In this document: positions 53,477 to 64,000 of the stretch, one piece after another
Numbering within the stretch: the first letter of the stretch is position 1
Layout of the letters: each line of letters starts with the position of its first letter
Source of the DNA: Albugo candida
Lineage: Eukaryota > Oomycota > Peronosporomycetes > Albuginales
Reading direction: 5' to 3'
Assembly: GCA_040437565.1 (NCBI GenBank)
Contig: JBDOQK010000023.1
Coordinates: 124,001 to 188,000 of the forward strand
DNA length: 64,000 bases
Made by a program: the position numbers and the translations under genes
Notes under the pieces: generated by a model
The model's input: the letters and a program-made list of their open reading frames with translations, nothing else
Databases searched by the model: none
Told to the model about the DNA's origin: nothing

Positions 53477-56400
53477 ATGCATGAGACTTCAGACTCGGAG
53501 GAAGAAAACAATTACAACTTTACTACAAATGTGTACCACCAAGTAATGGCAGAGTTCTCTAGGGACTTTGAAGAAGCATCGCAAGTTCTACTGAGTGAGC
53601 TGCAAACGACAGATGAACCAAGTATATATCTCGACACATTTGTGGCAATCCATATGCAACAGGTATTGCACCACTCAACTCCAGCATCACAAGCCGGTGA
53701 GCCTCAGCAACTCCCGGATCAAGAATCACACGTTTTTTCCACTATCACACTCGAACGATATGAGTGTGAATTTCTACCAAAAGTCGTACTACGATTTATG
53801 ACGCAGCCTCAGCTACTACTCCATGTCCAAGCGTTGCAAGAATTCGTACAGTTTCTACAGCATGATCTTCAGATCATTGCGTCTCGATTACTCCAGGGTT
53901 GGGATTCGCAACATGGAATCGAGAGTTTATTGGAGTCACTAAGTGTGATTCTCGACGATGCTCAACCGTTTTATACCTTGTACGCTCATGTGATAGAGCT
54001 TCACAATCGACCTATTGACCAAAAACACGAATCAGCCTTTTTTGAAAACTTGGAATACTGGAGCGAACTTGGAGGATTTCAATTGATCTTATACTCACTC
54101 AGCGGCTCTTTCCCGTCGGCCGATACCGAGCAGACAGAAATTTGTGATGGCGTACAGGGAAGGCTTTCGGTTCCGGTACAAGCGCTTCCATATATATTCC
54201 GCACGTTATATACTGTTCAAGAGCACGTAACGGATGCATTTGCAAGTCAGTATTTCAATCCGCTCGTTGAAGCGACGACCACATATGTAAATTCACTTTC
54301 GGCGATGGACTTTAATCGATTGTCTCGTGAGTGCGTAATGGAACTGCTACAAATTCTAGAGATTTGGCTTTGCAGAGTAATGGAAATCTCTTCGTTAGAG
54401 CCAAATCAGACAAAGGATTATAAGCGGGAGAAAGAAGAAACTCCGGAAGACTTCCAAGCTGAAAACGATTTAGAAGTATTGAATTTCCCAGCATACAGCG
54501 AAGAAGCTTTGCTTGCGTTCACCATCCTACGACTCGAGTTGTACCGAAGATTCATTCTTTCCGTATCACTGGAGCGTCAGCTCTCCGGCTTGACGGATCT
54601 ATCATCTTTTCTTGTCACAGCAACCAAGGCTTCGAGTAAGCTGAAGAAACGCATTGTATCATGGATGGAGTCTTGTGACCTTCTATCATCATTGTTTTCT
54701 GTCAGTATCCATGACGAAGTCTTGAAACGTTGTATTCCTATGATCAAGTTCTTAATCGATATGGAGGCTTTAAGTCGCCTGATGCTGGAGGAGATTTGGA
54801 TAAAGTATCGCGATAGCTGGACGGGTGGTATCGTACAATCCATATCGAGTTCTCCCCAAACGCGCAAAGAAGAATCAGCTCCTCTGTATGAGTTAATATT
54901 GGATATATGCTCTCAAGGCTCAGCCCAGGTAGAGTGTGATATGCTATATTTGATTCAGTCCAGTACTATTGCCGACACACTTTACCCAAAAGTGGAAGTA
55001 CAAATTGCAGAGATTTGTTCCGCAATTGCTCACCGGGCCAAAGAAATCAATCAACAAGACTTGGTGTATGAGATTATAACATTTCTTTGGTGCAATCGTC
55101 GATCGTCACAATTTATGGAGAAAATATGTGAGATTTTGGACGGTCAGCTTCAGAAATTCACAAGTAATAGCGAGATTGAACGCTGTTTGAAATGGACCCT
55201 TTCATCTATTTTCAAAACTTGCTGGGATCAGATCAAAATCCCCCAAAGTCAAAAAAACAGCCCCATCGAATTGACCGAGGCTCTGAAAGCGCTTACAGCG
55301 CTACTCACGTGCATCTCGGCTACAAGGGATTCATCGTCTCAGCTTTTATATCGCTTTTACAAATCAGAGATATTTCCATGGTCCGATTTGAGCACCAAAG
55401 CCTTCGGTGTTTCTCTGGTACAGCAATTGACACGTATTTTAGAAAAAAGTTCATGTGAGGAATTGGACCAGGCAATTTTTCTCGCTTTGAATGCAACATG
55501 GAGAACCGACGTGAGACTCTCGCACCAATTTGACACTTGGCAGGCTTGCGTTTCCAAAACAGAGCTCTCTGCTATTTGGTCAGCAGTGACAAAGGATCAA
55601 TTCAGTACTCGATCAAATTTGTATTTTGAATGGATCAACGAATGCTGTAAAAGTAGTGAATATGATCATACGGAACTACTCACTGCAGACCTGGCGCGTT
55701 ACTTTCTATCATTTGCATTTTGTAATCTTCATGGCCGAAGCATTTCGTGCTCCGTTGCTCAGTGCTTTCAGCGCGTGTTCAACCTTGCAAACCGAAATTT
55801 GTTGAGAACCAACGAGCTACTGCGTTCCCTTCATGGTATCGACACATTGTGGCGTCTCACGATCGAAGCTGAACATCTACAGGTTGTGAGTGAGCTTTCG
55901 TCCTTCTTGACTTCCGTCTACGCTGCGTCTGCTGAACAGTATCAGTTCAATTTTATTGACTCGTGTTTCACACGCTTGACTCGGGCCAAAGTCGACGCAG
56001 ATACGCTACAGGACGGACAAGATGGAAAAATCAAAGTTGTGATGAGATGTGTGGAGCTTCTTTGTTTTTGTCTGGACGCATACGCCGTTGAAAATAGGAA
56101 GCATACCCCACTACCCAAAAAAGCGTCAAAAGTATCAAATTCTGATGCGAAAGTATCGGAGTGTAGGCTGCGCCAACTGGAGATTTCTCCGCTTGACGAA
56201 TCTCATCAGCCGGAGAGGCATTCATGGAAGAATTTCGCATCAAAATTCACGGGTGATAGCACACTGCTTGAGGAAGAGTCAGGAAATGACACTTTGGAAA
56301 GAGATGTCGATGTTACGAGTCGAATGAAGCAATACCGCTTTGATTCTGTTATTCAATCACCTAGTGAAGGAGGTCCTGACATTTCTTCCCTCAACGTGGA

Positions 56401-59400
56401 AGGTATCTTGACTTCGGTTGAGAAAGACATTTGCAGAGAAAATCGCTGGAAGGAGATCGCTTCCAATGAAGCAAAATACTTCTCACCGATGAGCCAGAAA
56501 CTTGCACATCATCCAACTTATTTTCCAATACTGTTCGATTTGATGGATTGGAATATCTCACTTGACGTCGGTCAACGAGTATGGGAGCTTTTCAGCCGAT
56601 TACCTTTGAATCAAAGCGCTTTGCAAGAGATGATTACCTTAAAGCCAGCCAAAAATGCATTGGGTATGGATTGGAGATCTCTGCTCGACATCACACATTT
56701 GCATCGACTGCTGTACACACTCTGTGTGATGGAAGGACTTTGGCTCACATCAGACATTACTACTGAATTCTATCAGACTTTGCGATGGAACTGGATTAAT
56801 AAATTCACTGTTTTAGGCGGACTCGAGCACTTGTATTGTACAATTGCTAATTGGGAACTACAACCTCATCCATCCGTTTATCGTCGTAACCTCGGCTTTT
56901 CATGTCTGAGAGCACTCACACGTATGCTTTTGTATTTCATTAATGTATCGGATCAAACGAATGTCACGAGAACGGCACATTCCGGTCATTCAGACCCTGA
57001 GAACGCTAGTCATTCTTTGTCGGATGATTTTGAGTCTCGCTTTATTCAAGCCACATTGAAGAAGTATTTACGTGAAAAGCTAAACCTACAGGCGCTCTTG
57101 ATGTTGACCACCGACCGAATTTGTCAGCTGTGCGCAAACACAGACTGCGTGACAACCGATCAGCATGAATTAATCACCTCCAGTCTCCAACTTTTCGCAA
57201 TTGTGCTCGAAAAAGAAGTAGCGTTTGATCGGGCAAACTCGACACCACTTTGCGTAGACCTCTTACAAGCCGACGGAAGCATGCACTTATCGTCTCTCTT
57301 GAATGCTCTATTCATCAAATGTCCATGTTTGGACACGCGTACCTCAGGCTTGATGATTCTAGGGCGGCTTACACGAAGCGCTTGTAAGAATGCCAAGGGT
57401 TTGAAGCTTGTCCATCATTTTTTGATGCAAGCTCTGCAGATGGTGACACCGTATATCAAGTCTTTCGACATTACAAAGAACGGGGCTTTCGCCAAGAAAT
57501 CTGACATTCTCACTTTTGCAAACACGATTTTGAAGCAAGCGTTTCGCATGGACACGGATAAAGTCATTATTTATATGTTAGAGCCTTTACTACTGCAAAA
57601 CGCTTTTCCACAAAAATGGGCGACATGTTTGGGGGCATTAGAATCAACCTCAAGGACTCAGTATGCTTGGCAAGGTCTTTTGAAGCTACTCGTACAGTTG
57701 ACTAATGTAAGCGACGCCGTCTCCAGGGCCATCCTCGAATGTGCGGATTGGGATCTCAACGAGTGGGTGCACAAACATATCTTTGGACGGATACATCGTC
57801 TTGAAAATAAAGATATTGACTTTGCAAATGTTCGAGTCCACGTTCCTTCTTTGGCCATATCTGCAGCAGAGTCTCGCCAAGAAGCCTTTCAACTTGCACT
57901 CAATTTAATTGTGCCATCAACATGCCCGACAAATGTGTTTGGGAGCGAGAAAGCGCTTACTACTCTTGTAACGATGTTAGAGCAAGTGAGACATCTTCAT
58001 AGAGCGGCATTGATCACCTTGCAAATTCATAATCAACCTTGGGACTGTGAGCCCAGTCAGGAGATGCTGACTGAAGAAGACGCGGATTTGTCGCCTGGAC
58101 TTGTGAATCCAGGCTCAATTTGCTACATGAATGCACTGCTTCAGCAGCTATTTATGATCCCTTCGTTTCGTCGTGGTATTCTGACGCTCCGTTTACCGGA
58201 AATGAACAAAGATCTTTGTGATGTCACAACGATCAATGGGTTGATGAGTTCACTCAACTTCAGAGACTGTTTGCTGCAATGGCGTTTACCAATTCTACTG
58301 CGGTTGATCCGACCTGGTTTGCACTATCGCATACCGATCTTGAAGGGAATCTGACGAATCTTGATATGCAAATGGATGCAGATGAGTTTTTTTGCATGCT
58401 ACTTGACCGNNNNNNNNNNNNNNNNNNNNNNNNNNNNNNNNNNNNNNNNNNNNNNNNNNNNNNNNNNNNNNNNNNNNNNNNNNNNNNNNNNNNNNNNNNN
58501 NNNNNNNNNTCGTCGTGGTATTCTGACGCTCCGTTTACCGGAAATGAACAAAGATCTTTGTGATGTCACAACGATACAATGGGTTGATGAGTTCACTCAA
58601 CTTCAGAGACTGTTTGCTGCAATGGCGTTTACCAATTCTACTGCGGTTGATCCGACCTGGTTTGCACTATCGCATACCGATCTTGAAGGGAATCTGACGA
58701 ATCTTGATATGCAAATGGATGCAGATGAGTTTTTTTGCATGCTACTTGACCGTCTGAAGAGCCTGCTGGAAATCACACGAGATTCCTCCGGTCCAGAAGC
58801 CATTAATCCGCTTGACACTTGTTTTGGTGGCAAGCTTGTCCACCAGATCACTACAGAACACGGAGTTATCTCGGAACGGGAAGAACCATTTTTTGCGTTA
58901 AGCCTCGAGGTCACAAATCAAGGCAAATTGGAACAATCTCTAGCGCTGTATGTGGAGGAGGAAAACCTGAGCGGATCGAATGCATATTTTTGCGAGAAAG
59001 AGCAGCAGAAAGTGAATGCGATAAAACGGGTGCGTCTACAAACACTACCGAACGTGCTCGTGTTTCACCTCAAGCGCTTCACTTTCGACTTTGACACGAT
59101 GGAAAAATACAAAAGTAATGATGTGCTCGAATTTCCTTTCAGTATTGACATGAAACCCTTTACGAGTCAAAGCGGAATAGAAGACGATGAAAAAGGTGGT
59201 TTGCATTATCGGCTTCGAGGAATTGTCATTCATGTGGGAACAGCGGATGCTGGCCATTACTATTCCTACATTGATGCTGGGCCCAAGGAAGGTTGGTATG
59301 AATGGAATGATCATCTCGTTCGGAAGATTGATATTTCAGATATTGGAAAAGAATGCTTTGGAGGCCAAGATCTTATGGTTGAATGGGATTCGCATGCTCG

Positions 59401-61402
59401 GCGATATATTTCAGTGCCAAAAGCCCGAAAGCATAGTGCTTACGTTCTACTCTATGAGCCAGCCCAAATGGAAATCAGTGGAAACGCTAACAAGACGCTC
59501 TTACATCATGAAATTTGTGAGAAAAATCCTTCCTTGGCATCAGTGCTAACGTCAATAAACGTGGCAAATTACTTGCGAAAAGCCTTGGCTACCACTATGT
59601 CTTCGGAATATCTCGCATTTCTAGGTGAATTGGTTGTGCGTACTATGGCTGCTTCAAATCAGAATGGAATTCTTGGCGCTAGGACAATTCTCGCAGATAC
59701 AATGACTTGGGAAAATTTGTATGATACACTTTTGTGCACCAAATCATTGGGTGTCTCTGCTGCAAAAGTAGCAAGCGAATGGCTCTTTGGAATAGCTCCA
59801 TCCTTCTCATTAAGCAGCTTCACTAATAGTAGCGACTGGGTCATGTATCTAACAGATTCGATTGTGAAATGGGTACAAGGCGCACCCGAAGAGGAAGCAG
59901 TTTTATTCTCGTGCTGGCTTTTACACGAGTTGGTTTTTATCCGAATGAAAGAACTTCCGACACATAAGCATGACTCAACGTCAGAGCATGGTTTATCGAT
60001 CGCACGAACGTGGTTACTCGATATTCTCCTTGTACAGAGCAATATGGTGCTTAGGGAAGCATGGGAAGTGATTTCAGCGATTTGTATCAAGAAGCTTGTA
60101 GCCATTCCTTCGCACCATTTGGTACAAAGTGCTTTGAAGGAGTATGTAGCATATATGGTAGAGTTATTCTGGTGCCGTGGTGCGATCAACATCGTAGATC
60201 CACTACAAATCTCATCGACTATATTTGCACCACCGATTTCATTAAAAGTAGCTTTTTCTAACCATCCCACATGCTACGAAATCGACGATTCCAATTCAGT
60301 CAGTGTTGTTCCGATGGAAGCCCTTGTTGTAGGGATACTTGAAATTGGCAAAGCGATAAAGAATCTGATACAAGGATTCCCGACAGTCTTGGAAACTGAT
60401 GTATTCAACATGGAAGCATTTTCGAATCAGTTCTTACTTTCCTTACAAAGCTCTTTCGGTGGACAAGCAAGAAAGCGGAATTTGGAAGATTCAGATCGCA
60501 TCGATTTCAGGTTGGCTTCTCGTGCTCGATCTTCTACTATTCATTTAGAGCTCACGATTATGCGATTGCTCTGTGACCACGATTCTGTATCACGGCTATG
60601 TGATCCAGAACTGCTACTTAGTTCCGATATATTATATTGCGCAATCCAGCACAATTCACTGACTCCTGAAATCAGCAAATTGTATTCACGGACAATAACG
60701 ACGTCAATTTCAAGTCTTTTGTCTGATACTCCGCTGCATTACCTCAAGAGCATTGTAGCGACCTTGATGCATGTCTTAGAGTGTGTGAAAACAACCGAGT
60801 ATGAAGCTTTTCTCCATATTTTGGATACTATATTGGATCATATTGAGCGAGCAAAGGAAAATCGGCTGAAAGTGAAGCAATTAGAAGCATGGTACAAATT
60901 GTTATTTTCAAGTAGTTGTGGAATTCTAGGATTTGCGTACAATTACCGCGAGCAAGAAGCGTTGACGAATCTGACATTCGCATTGTTACAATTCACGTTG
61001 AAACGATGTCAAAAATCGGACGTATTACGAAACCTTCTCGTATCGGATGATTTGGGCCCTTGGGATCACAACACACAAGAAAGCACGAACAATGGCGAGA
61101 GCCCGAAAACAGCTAGCCAGCACATGTGGTTTGTGCACTGGCTACGGAAATACTCGGAGCGATCGAAAGAAACTACGAGATCTGTTTATATTGGGCGAGG
61201 GAGAGAACTCGCGTCACCATGCAGAAAAGGGAATAATACTAGTGTTATTGACACGCTGAAAGCGGTACTCGGTGTATCGGAATCGATGTTGGAAAGCGAT
61301 GATAAAATTGCCTTTACCGAAACTTCACATATCAAAATGAGATTGAGAGAAGCACCACAGCACGAAGACGAAGAAGTTGATCAGCAAAGCACTGATTCGT
61401 AG
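53477..61402 (+). CDS. Giant ubiquitin-specific protease (USP9X/USP34-like)
   Basis: USP enzymes remove ubiquitin from proteins. From ATG 53477 the gene encodes 2,527 residues once the N gap and the 242-bp left copy of the overlap are removed. The left copy lacks one base and so breaks frame, while the right copy (58510-58752) keeps it. The first 1,530 or so residues are helical with no recognised domain, as in USP9X/USP34. The catalytic domain follows: Cys box GLVNPGSICYMNALLQQL (Cys codon 58121-58123), QMDADEFFCMLLD, the QTLPNVLVFHLKRF segment and His box GTADAGHYYSYID (His codon near 59255). The Cys box has Ile where most USPs have Thr (GxTCYMN). Another 650 helical residues form the C-terminus. 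The triad looks complete, so activity is likely. Confidence 0.92.
58168..58752. repeat. Unmerged contig overlap around N gap 58410-58509, one-base difference
   Basis: Bases 58168-58409 recur at 58510-58752. The right copy has one extra A in ACGATACAATGG and keeps the coding frame, so the left copy carries a contig-end error. Confidence 0.92.
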
Positions 61403-62520
61403 TTGGTGACCAGTTATGATAGTCCTACATTTTCGCTTTGAGGAGTCAGCAAGGTGAGAGCTTTTGGCTAGCTTGCTGATAATCAGCTGAATTGTTAAGC
61501 TGTTAAGTTGAGGACGCAGAGAATTAAGTATTGTCTCTTCTCTGTGATGTAGTCTCAGGTCGTGCAGCCCGACAATGTTGTCTCTATTTGCGTTAGATGT
61601 TGTAATCATTTGAATGTTGTGGGTACCTGCAAGTTAATCTGTATATCTCAAGCCAATTTGGACCGTGTGTATTTGGAACTCTCGATAGGAAGTTGGTATG
61701 ACGCAAGTCAATTGGTTCCAGGAGAGACGAAAAAAATTGTCTTCAATGAATAGTATCTAGGGAAGCTATTCCTACGTTCTGACTTCTACATAATGCAAAA
61801 TTCTGTCGAGAAAGATATGCAATTCTGATAGTTGAGGCCTGGAGTAAAACTATCAGCTTATATGCTTTAGTCGTCAGTACGATCATGAATGTAAATTGCC
61901 GCCAAGAGGATATGCACATGGAGTACTNNNNNNNNNNNNNNNNNNNNNNNNNNNNNNNNNNNNNNNNNNNNNNNNNNNNNNNNNNNNNNNNNNNNNNNNN
62001 NNNNNNNNNNNNNNNNNNNNNNNNNNNTATTTGCGTTAGATGTTGTAATCATTTGAATGTTGTGGGTACCTGCAAGTTAATCTGTATGTCACAAGCCAAT
62101 TTGGACCATGTGTATCTGGAACTCTCGATAGGAAGTTGGTATGAAGCAAGTCAATTGGTTCCAGAAGAGACGAAAAAAATTGTCTTCAAGGAATAGTATC
62201 TAGGGAAGCTATCCCACCCATAAGCTATTCCTACGTTCTGACTTCTACATAATGCAAAATTCTATCGAGAAAGATATGCAATTCTGACAGTTGACACCTG
62301 GAGTAAAAGTATCCGTTTGAATGCTTTAGTCGTCAGTACGATCATGAATGTAAATTGCCGCCAAGAGGATATGCACATGGAGTACTGGCTCCTCGTGGAC
62401 CCGAAACTCTTTTATTTCACGACAGAAAAAAAATGCGCTGCTTTCCAAGTACATAAGATTTAAGCTCAAGCAGCAGTAGGTCTACGCGCATACATAAGTG
62501 TGATTTAAGCGCATAACTTG
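61403..62520. other. Repeat-like intergenic DNA with two diverged copies of a short coding-like segment
   Basis: Bases 61585-61927 recur right of the N gap at 62028-62386, but with about a dozen substitutions and a 16-base insertion. In both copies one frame encodes ICVRCCNHLNVVGTCKLIC then YLELSIGSWY and ends KKIVF-N/K-E stop. The family is not recognised. Confidence 0.55.
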
Positions 62521-62844
62521 ATCAAAAAATAGCTTTCCTTCGTATCGATAAAAGAGCACATGCAGACGTGTTCCCGGGTACATCCACCAGTAAAAATCGT
62601 CATCTCTTTGAAGTTCTTCATGAAAATTGGTGNNNNNNNNNNNNNNNNNNNNNNNNNNNNNNNNNNNNNNNNNNNNNNNNNNNNNNNNNNNNNNNNNNNN
62701 NNNNNNNNNNNNNNNNNNNNNNNNNNNNNNNNATCAAAAAATAGCTTTCCTTCGTATCGATAAAAGAGCACATGCAGACGTGTTCCCGGGTACATCCACC
62801 AGTAAAAATCGTCATCTCTTTGAAGTTCTTCATGAAAATTGGTG
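62521..62844. repeat. Unmerged contig overlap around N gap 62633-62732
   Basis: Bases 62521-62632 are identical to 62733-62844 (112 bp). Confidence 0.88.
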
Positions 62845-63580
62845 TACACCCCAGCACACTTTAATGATGCTTCCTCGCACTGTGAAGGAGCGCGCCAGGA
62901 TGATGATGATGGGGACGGCTTATCACAATATACATTTCACCACCGCTTATCGTAAACCTAAAGCGCGCAAGATCCTGACGACGCAATGCAAATTTTTTCA
63001 TGAATCCAACCTGTAAGATTGATCATGCCGCTACGTGCCTGCGGTAGGCGGTAAGAAGATTCCTGCCGTCACCCACGCAACGTTTCTAGCAAAGGCTGAG
63101 AAGCTACGCGAAGAAATGCAGTACTGTCAGCCACTGACGTTGTCGTTGAGTGCTACAGGGAAGAAAGTGCCATTTCTCTCGATCGAGACGTCTCAGACAG
63201 CATCGGCTCCATCCACGAATATTTCAGACAAATGTGGTAGCAGTGAGGAGCATAGCAGTTGAGAAAAGTAAGAGTTTTTTCGAGGTGCGCTACTGCAACG
63301 CTGTTGCTGACGATGCAGCTGGGTTGGTCAAGCGCTTGTTTTCTTCACTAAAAATGCAGTGCGTGGCTTCTGGGGCGTTCGAATATCCGCGGAACTGAAG
63401 CCGGATTTTACCAAAGTGGCAAACAGATGCACGGATCGAATTGTAATAAACTGCAACGAAAGTCGATTACAGATGCTCGACGCATTCATCTTGTGCTGTA
63501 CTTGGAAAAATGTAACTCATGCGTGTCCAGGTACTACCTTCAACCACGACGTCGCACTTGTAGCCGCAAGACACATGTGA
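62740..63580 (+). other. Possible decayed or split coding region, unknown family
   Basis: Successive plus-strand frames give coding-like text: LRIDKRAHADVFPG, HLFEVLHENWC, MMLPRTVKERARMM, then ATFLAKAEKLREEMQYC, YCNAVADDAAGLVKRLF and LQMLDAFILCCTW. The frame changes several times with no clear splice sites. I do not recognise the family and cannot say whether it is one gene, several fragments or chance. Confidence 0.25.
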
Positions 63581-64000
63581 AGCGTTAAAGGAGACAACCG
63601 ACCTGCATAAACATTGAGAAAGAATTACATAGTCGATCCTCCATTTCAACGAAGTTACCTCGGGCCGCTGTGACCCCGGACACAATCGCTCTCTACCAGC
63701 GCACATTGAATCAGCGAAGATGATTTTGAAGAGTCTGTGAACATGAGTGAAATCCTATCTTTTGGTTCTGTAAATGGCATTTTTGCTCTTTCACGGGATA
63801 TACTTTGTAAGCAAGACATTGGATCGTATCTGAAAATGATAGTACTGGAGTGAGTGGTAACCCATCGCGATGAAGCATTATGATGTTGTAGTATGATTTG
63901 TTTTTAGCTGTCATCAACTGGAGATACTCATAGCTCACATTCACTACTACCGATACATTAGTGCTGCCAAACGCGAGTGAGTTTCTTGCTCATCGTGTCG
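63581..64000. other. Window end, no supported gene
   Basis: Only short frames without features. A gene could continue beyond the window but nothing here supports one. Confidence 0.4.

Noticed and set aside
59659-60270. 203-residue reverse-strand open frame
   Set aside because: It lies antisense to the ubiquitin protease gene, which has strong family evidence; no motif of its own.
1-64000. tRNA, rRNA, CRISPR arrays, LTR or DNA transposons
   Set aside because: I looked for B-box-like motifs, regular spaced repeats, terminal repeats and reverse transcriptase, integrase or transposase motifs and saw none that I could support.

Overview
The window reads as gene-dense nuclear DNA of an oomycete, most likely a white-rust (Albugo-type) plant pathogen. 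This assignment is an inference from gene content and structure: long nearly intron-free frames, very small introns (about 48-60 nt), WRKY19-type zinc-knuckle proteins, a PX-AGC kinase, a Kazal-type secreted protease inhibitor, an RWP-RK factor, clustered AAAP transporters and intergenic distances as short as 21 bp. The sequence is a draft scaffold. It has 18 runs of exactly 100 N, and at 16 of them the bases left of the gap are repeated right of it, so contig ends overlap but were not merged. Several genes (ABCA, DAG lipase, AGC kinase, AAAP, RWP-RK, ubiquitin protease) are split only by this artefact.

Layout. 1-9.6 kb is gene-poor: a candidate secreted protein (708-1211), a cysteine-containing reverse-strand gene with an in-frame stop (2759-3526), a two-domain Kazal inhibitor with a disturbed frame (4614-6225), and a decayed copy of the end of an ABCA transporter gene (7298-8490) lying inverted to the intact gene at 9614-15165. 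15.8-24.3 kb holds a diacylglycerol-lipase-like membrane lipase and a 1,706-residue ankyrin protein. 24.8-28.2 kb is a compact reverse-strand block of housekeeping genes: RBM25-like splicing factor, pterin carbinolamine dehydratase and RNA polymerase I/III subunit AC19. A PX-AGC kinase diverges from AC19 over 117 bp. 31-37.7 kb carries an ankyrin-TPR protein, a TPR protein, a short phytochelatin synthase, a stand-alone glutamate 5-kinase and a FRA10AC1 homologue. 37.7-45.7 kb holds three related AAAP-type transporters around a poorly resolved hypothetical gene. 46.7-51.6 kb holds an RWP-RK factor, the actin-disassembly protein AIP1/WDR1 and a five-knuckle WRKY19-type zinc protein. 53.4-61.4 kb is one giant ubiquitin-specific protease. 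The last 2.6 kb is repeat-like, with short coding-like fragments.

No single pathway links the genes, apart from themes of proteostasis (USP, TPR), membrane lipids and transport (ABCA, DAG lipase, AAAP), RNA work (RBM25, AC19, FRA10AC1) and possible host interaction (Kazal, candidate secreted proteins). I found no tRNA, rRNA, CRISPR or intact mobile element. The most distinctive signals are a WRKY19-type zinc knuckle embedded upstream of the PX domain of the AGC kinase, the inverted ABCA duplication, and the uniform tiny introns with loose donor sites. Spliced structures below were worked out by eye; where all introns are placed, the summed exon lengths are divisible by three.
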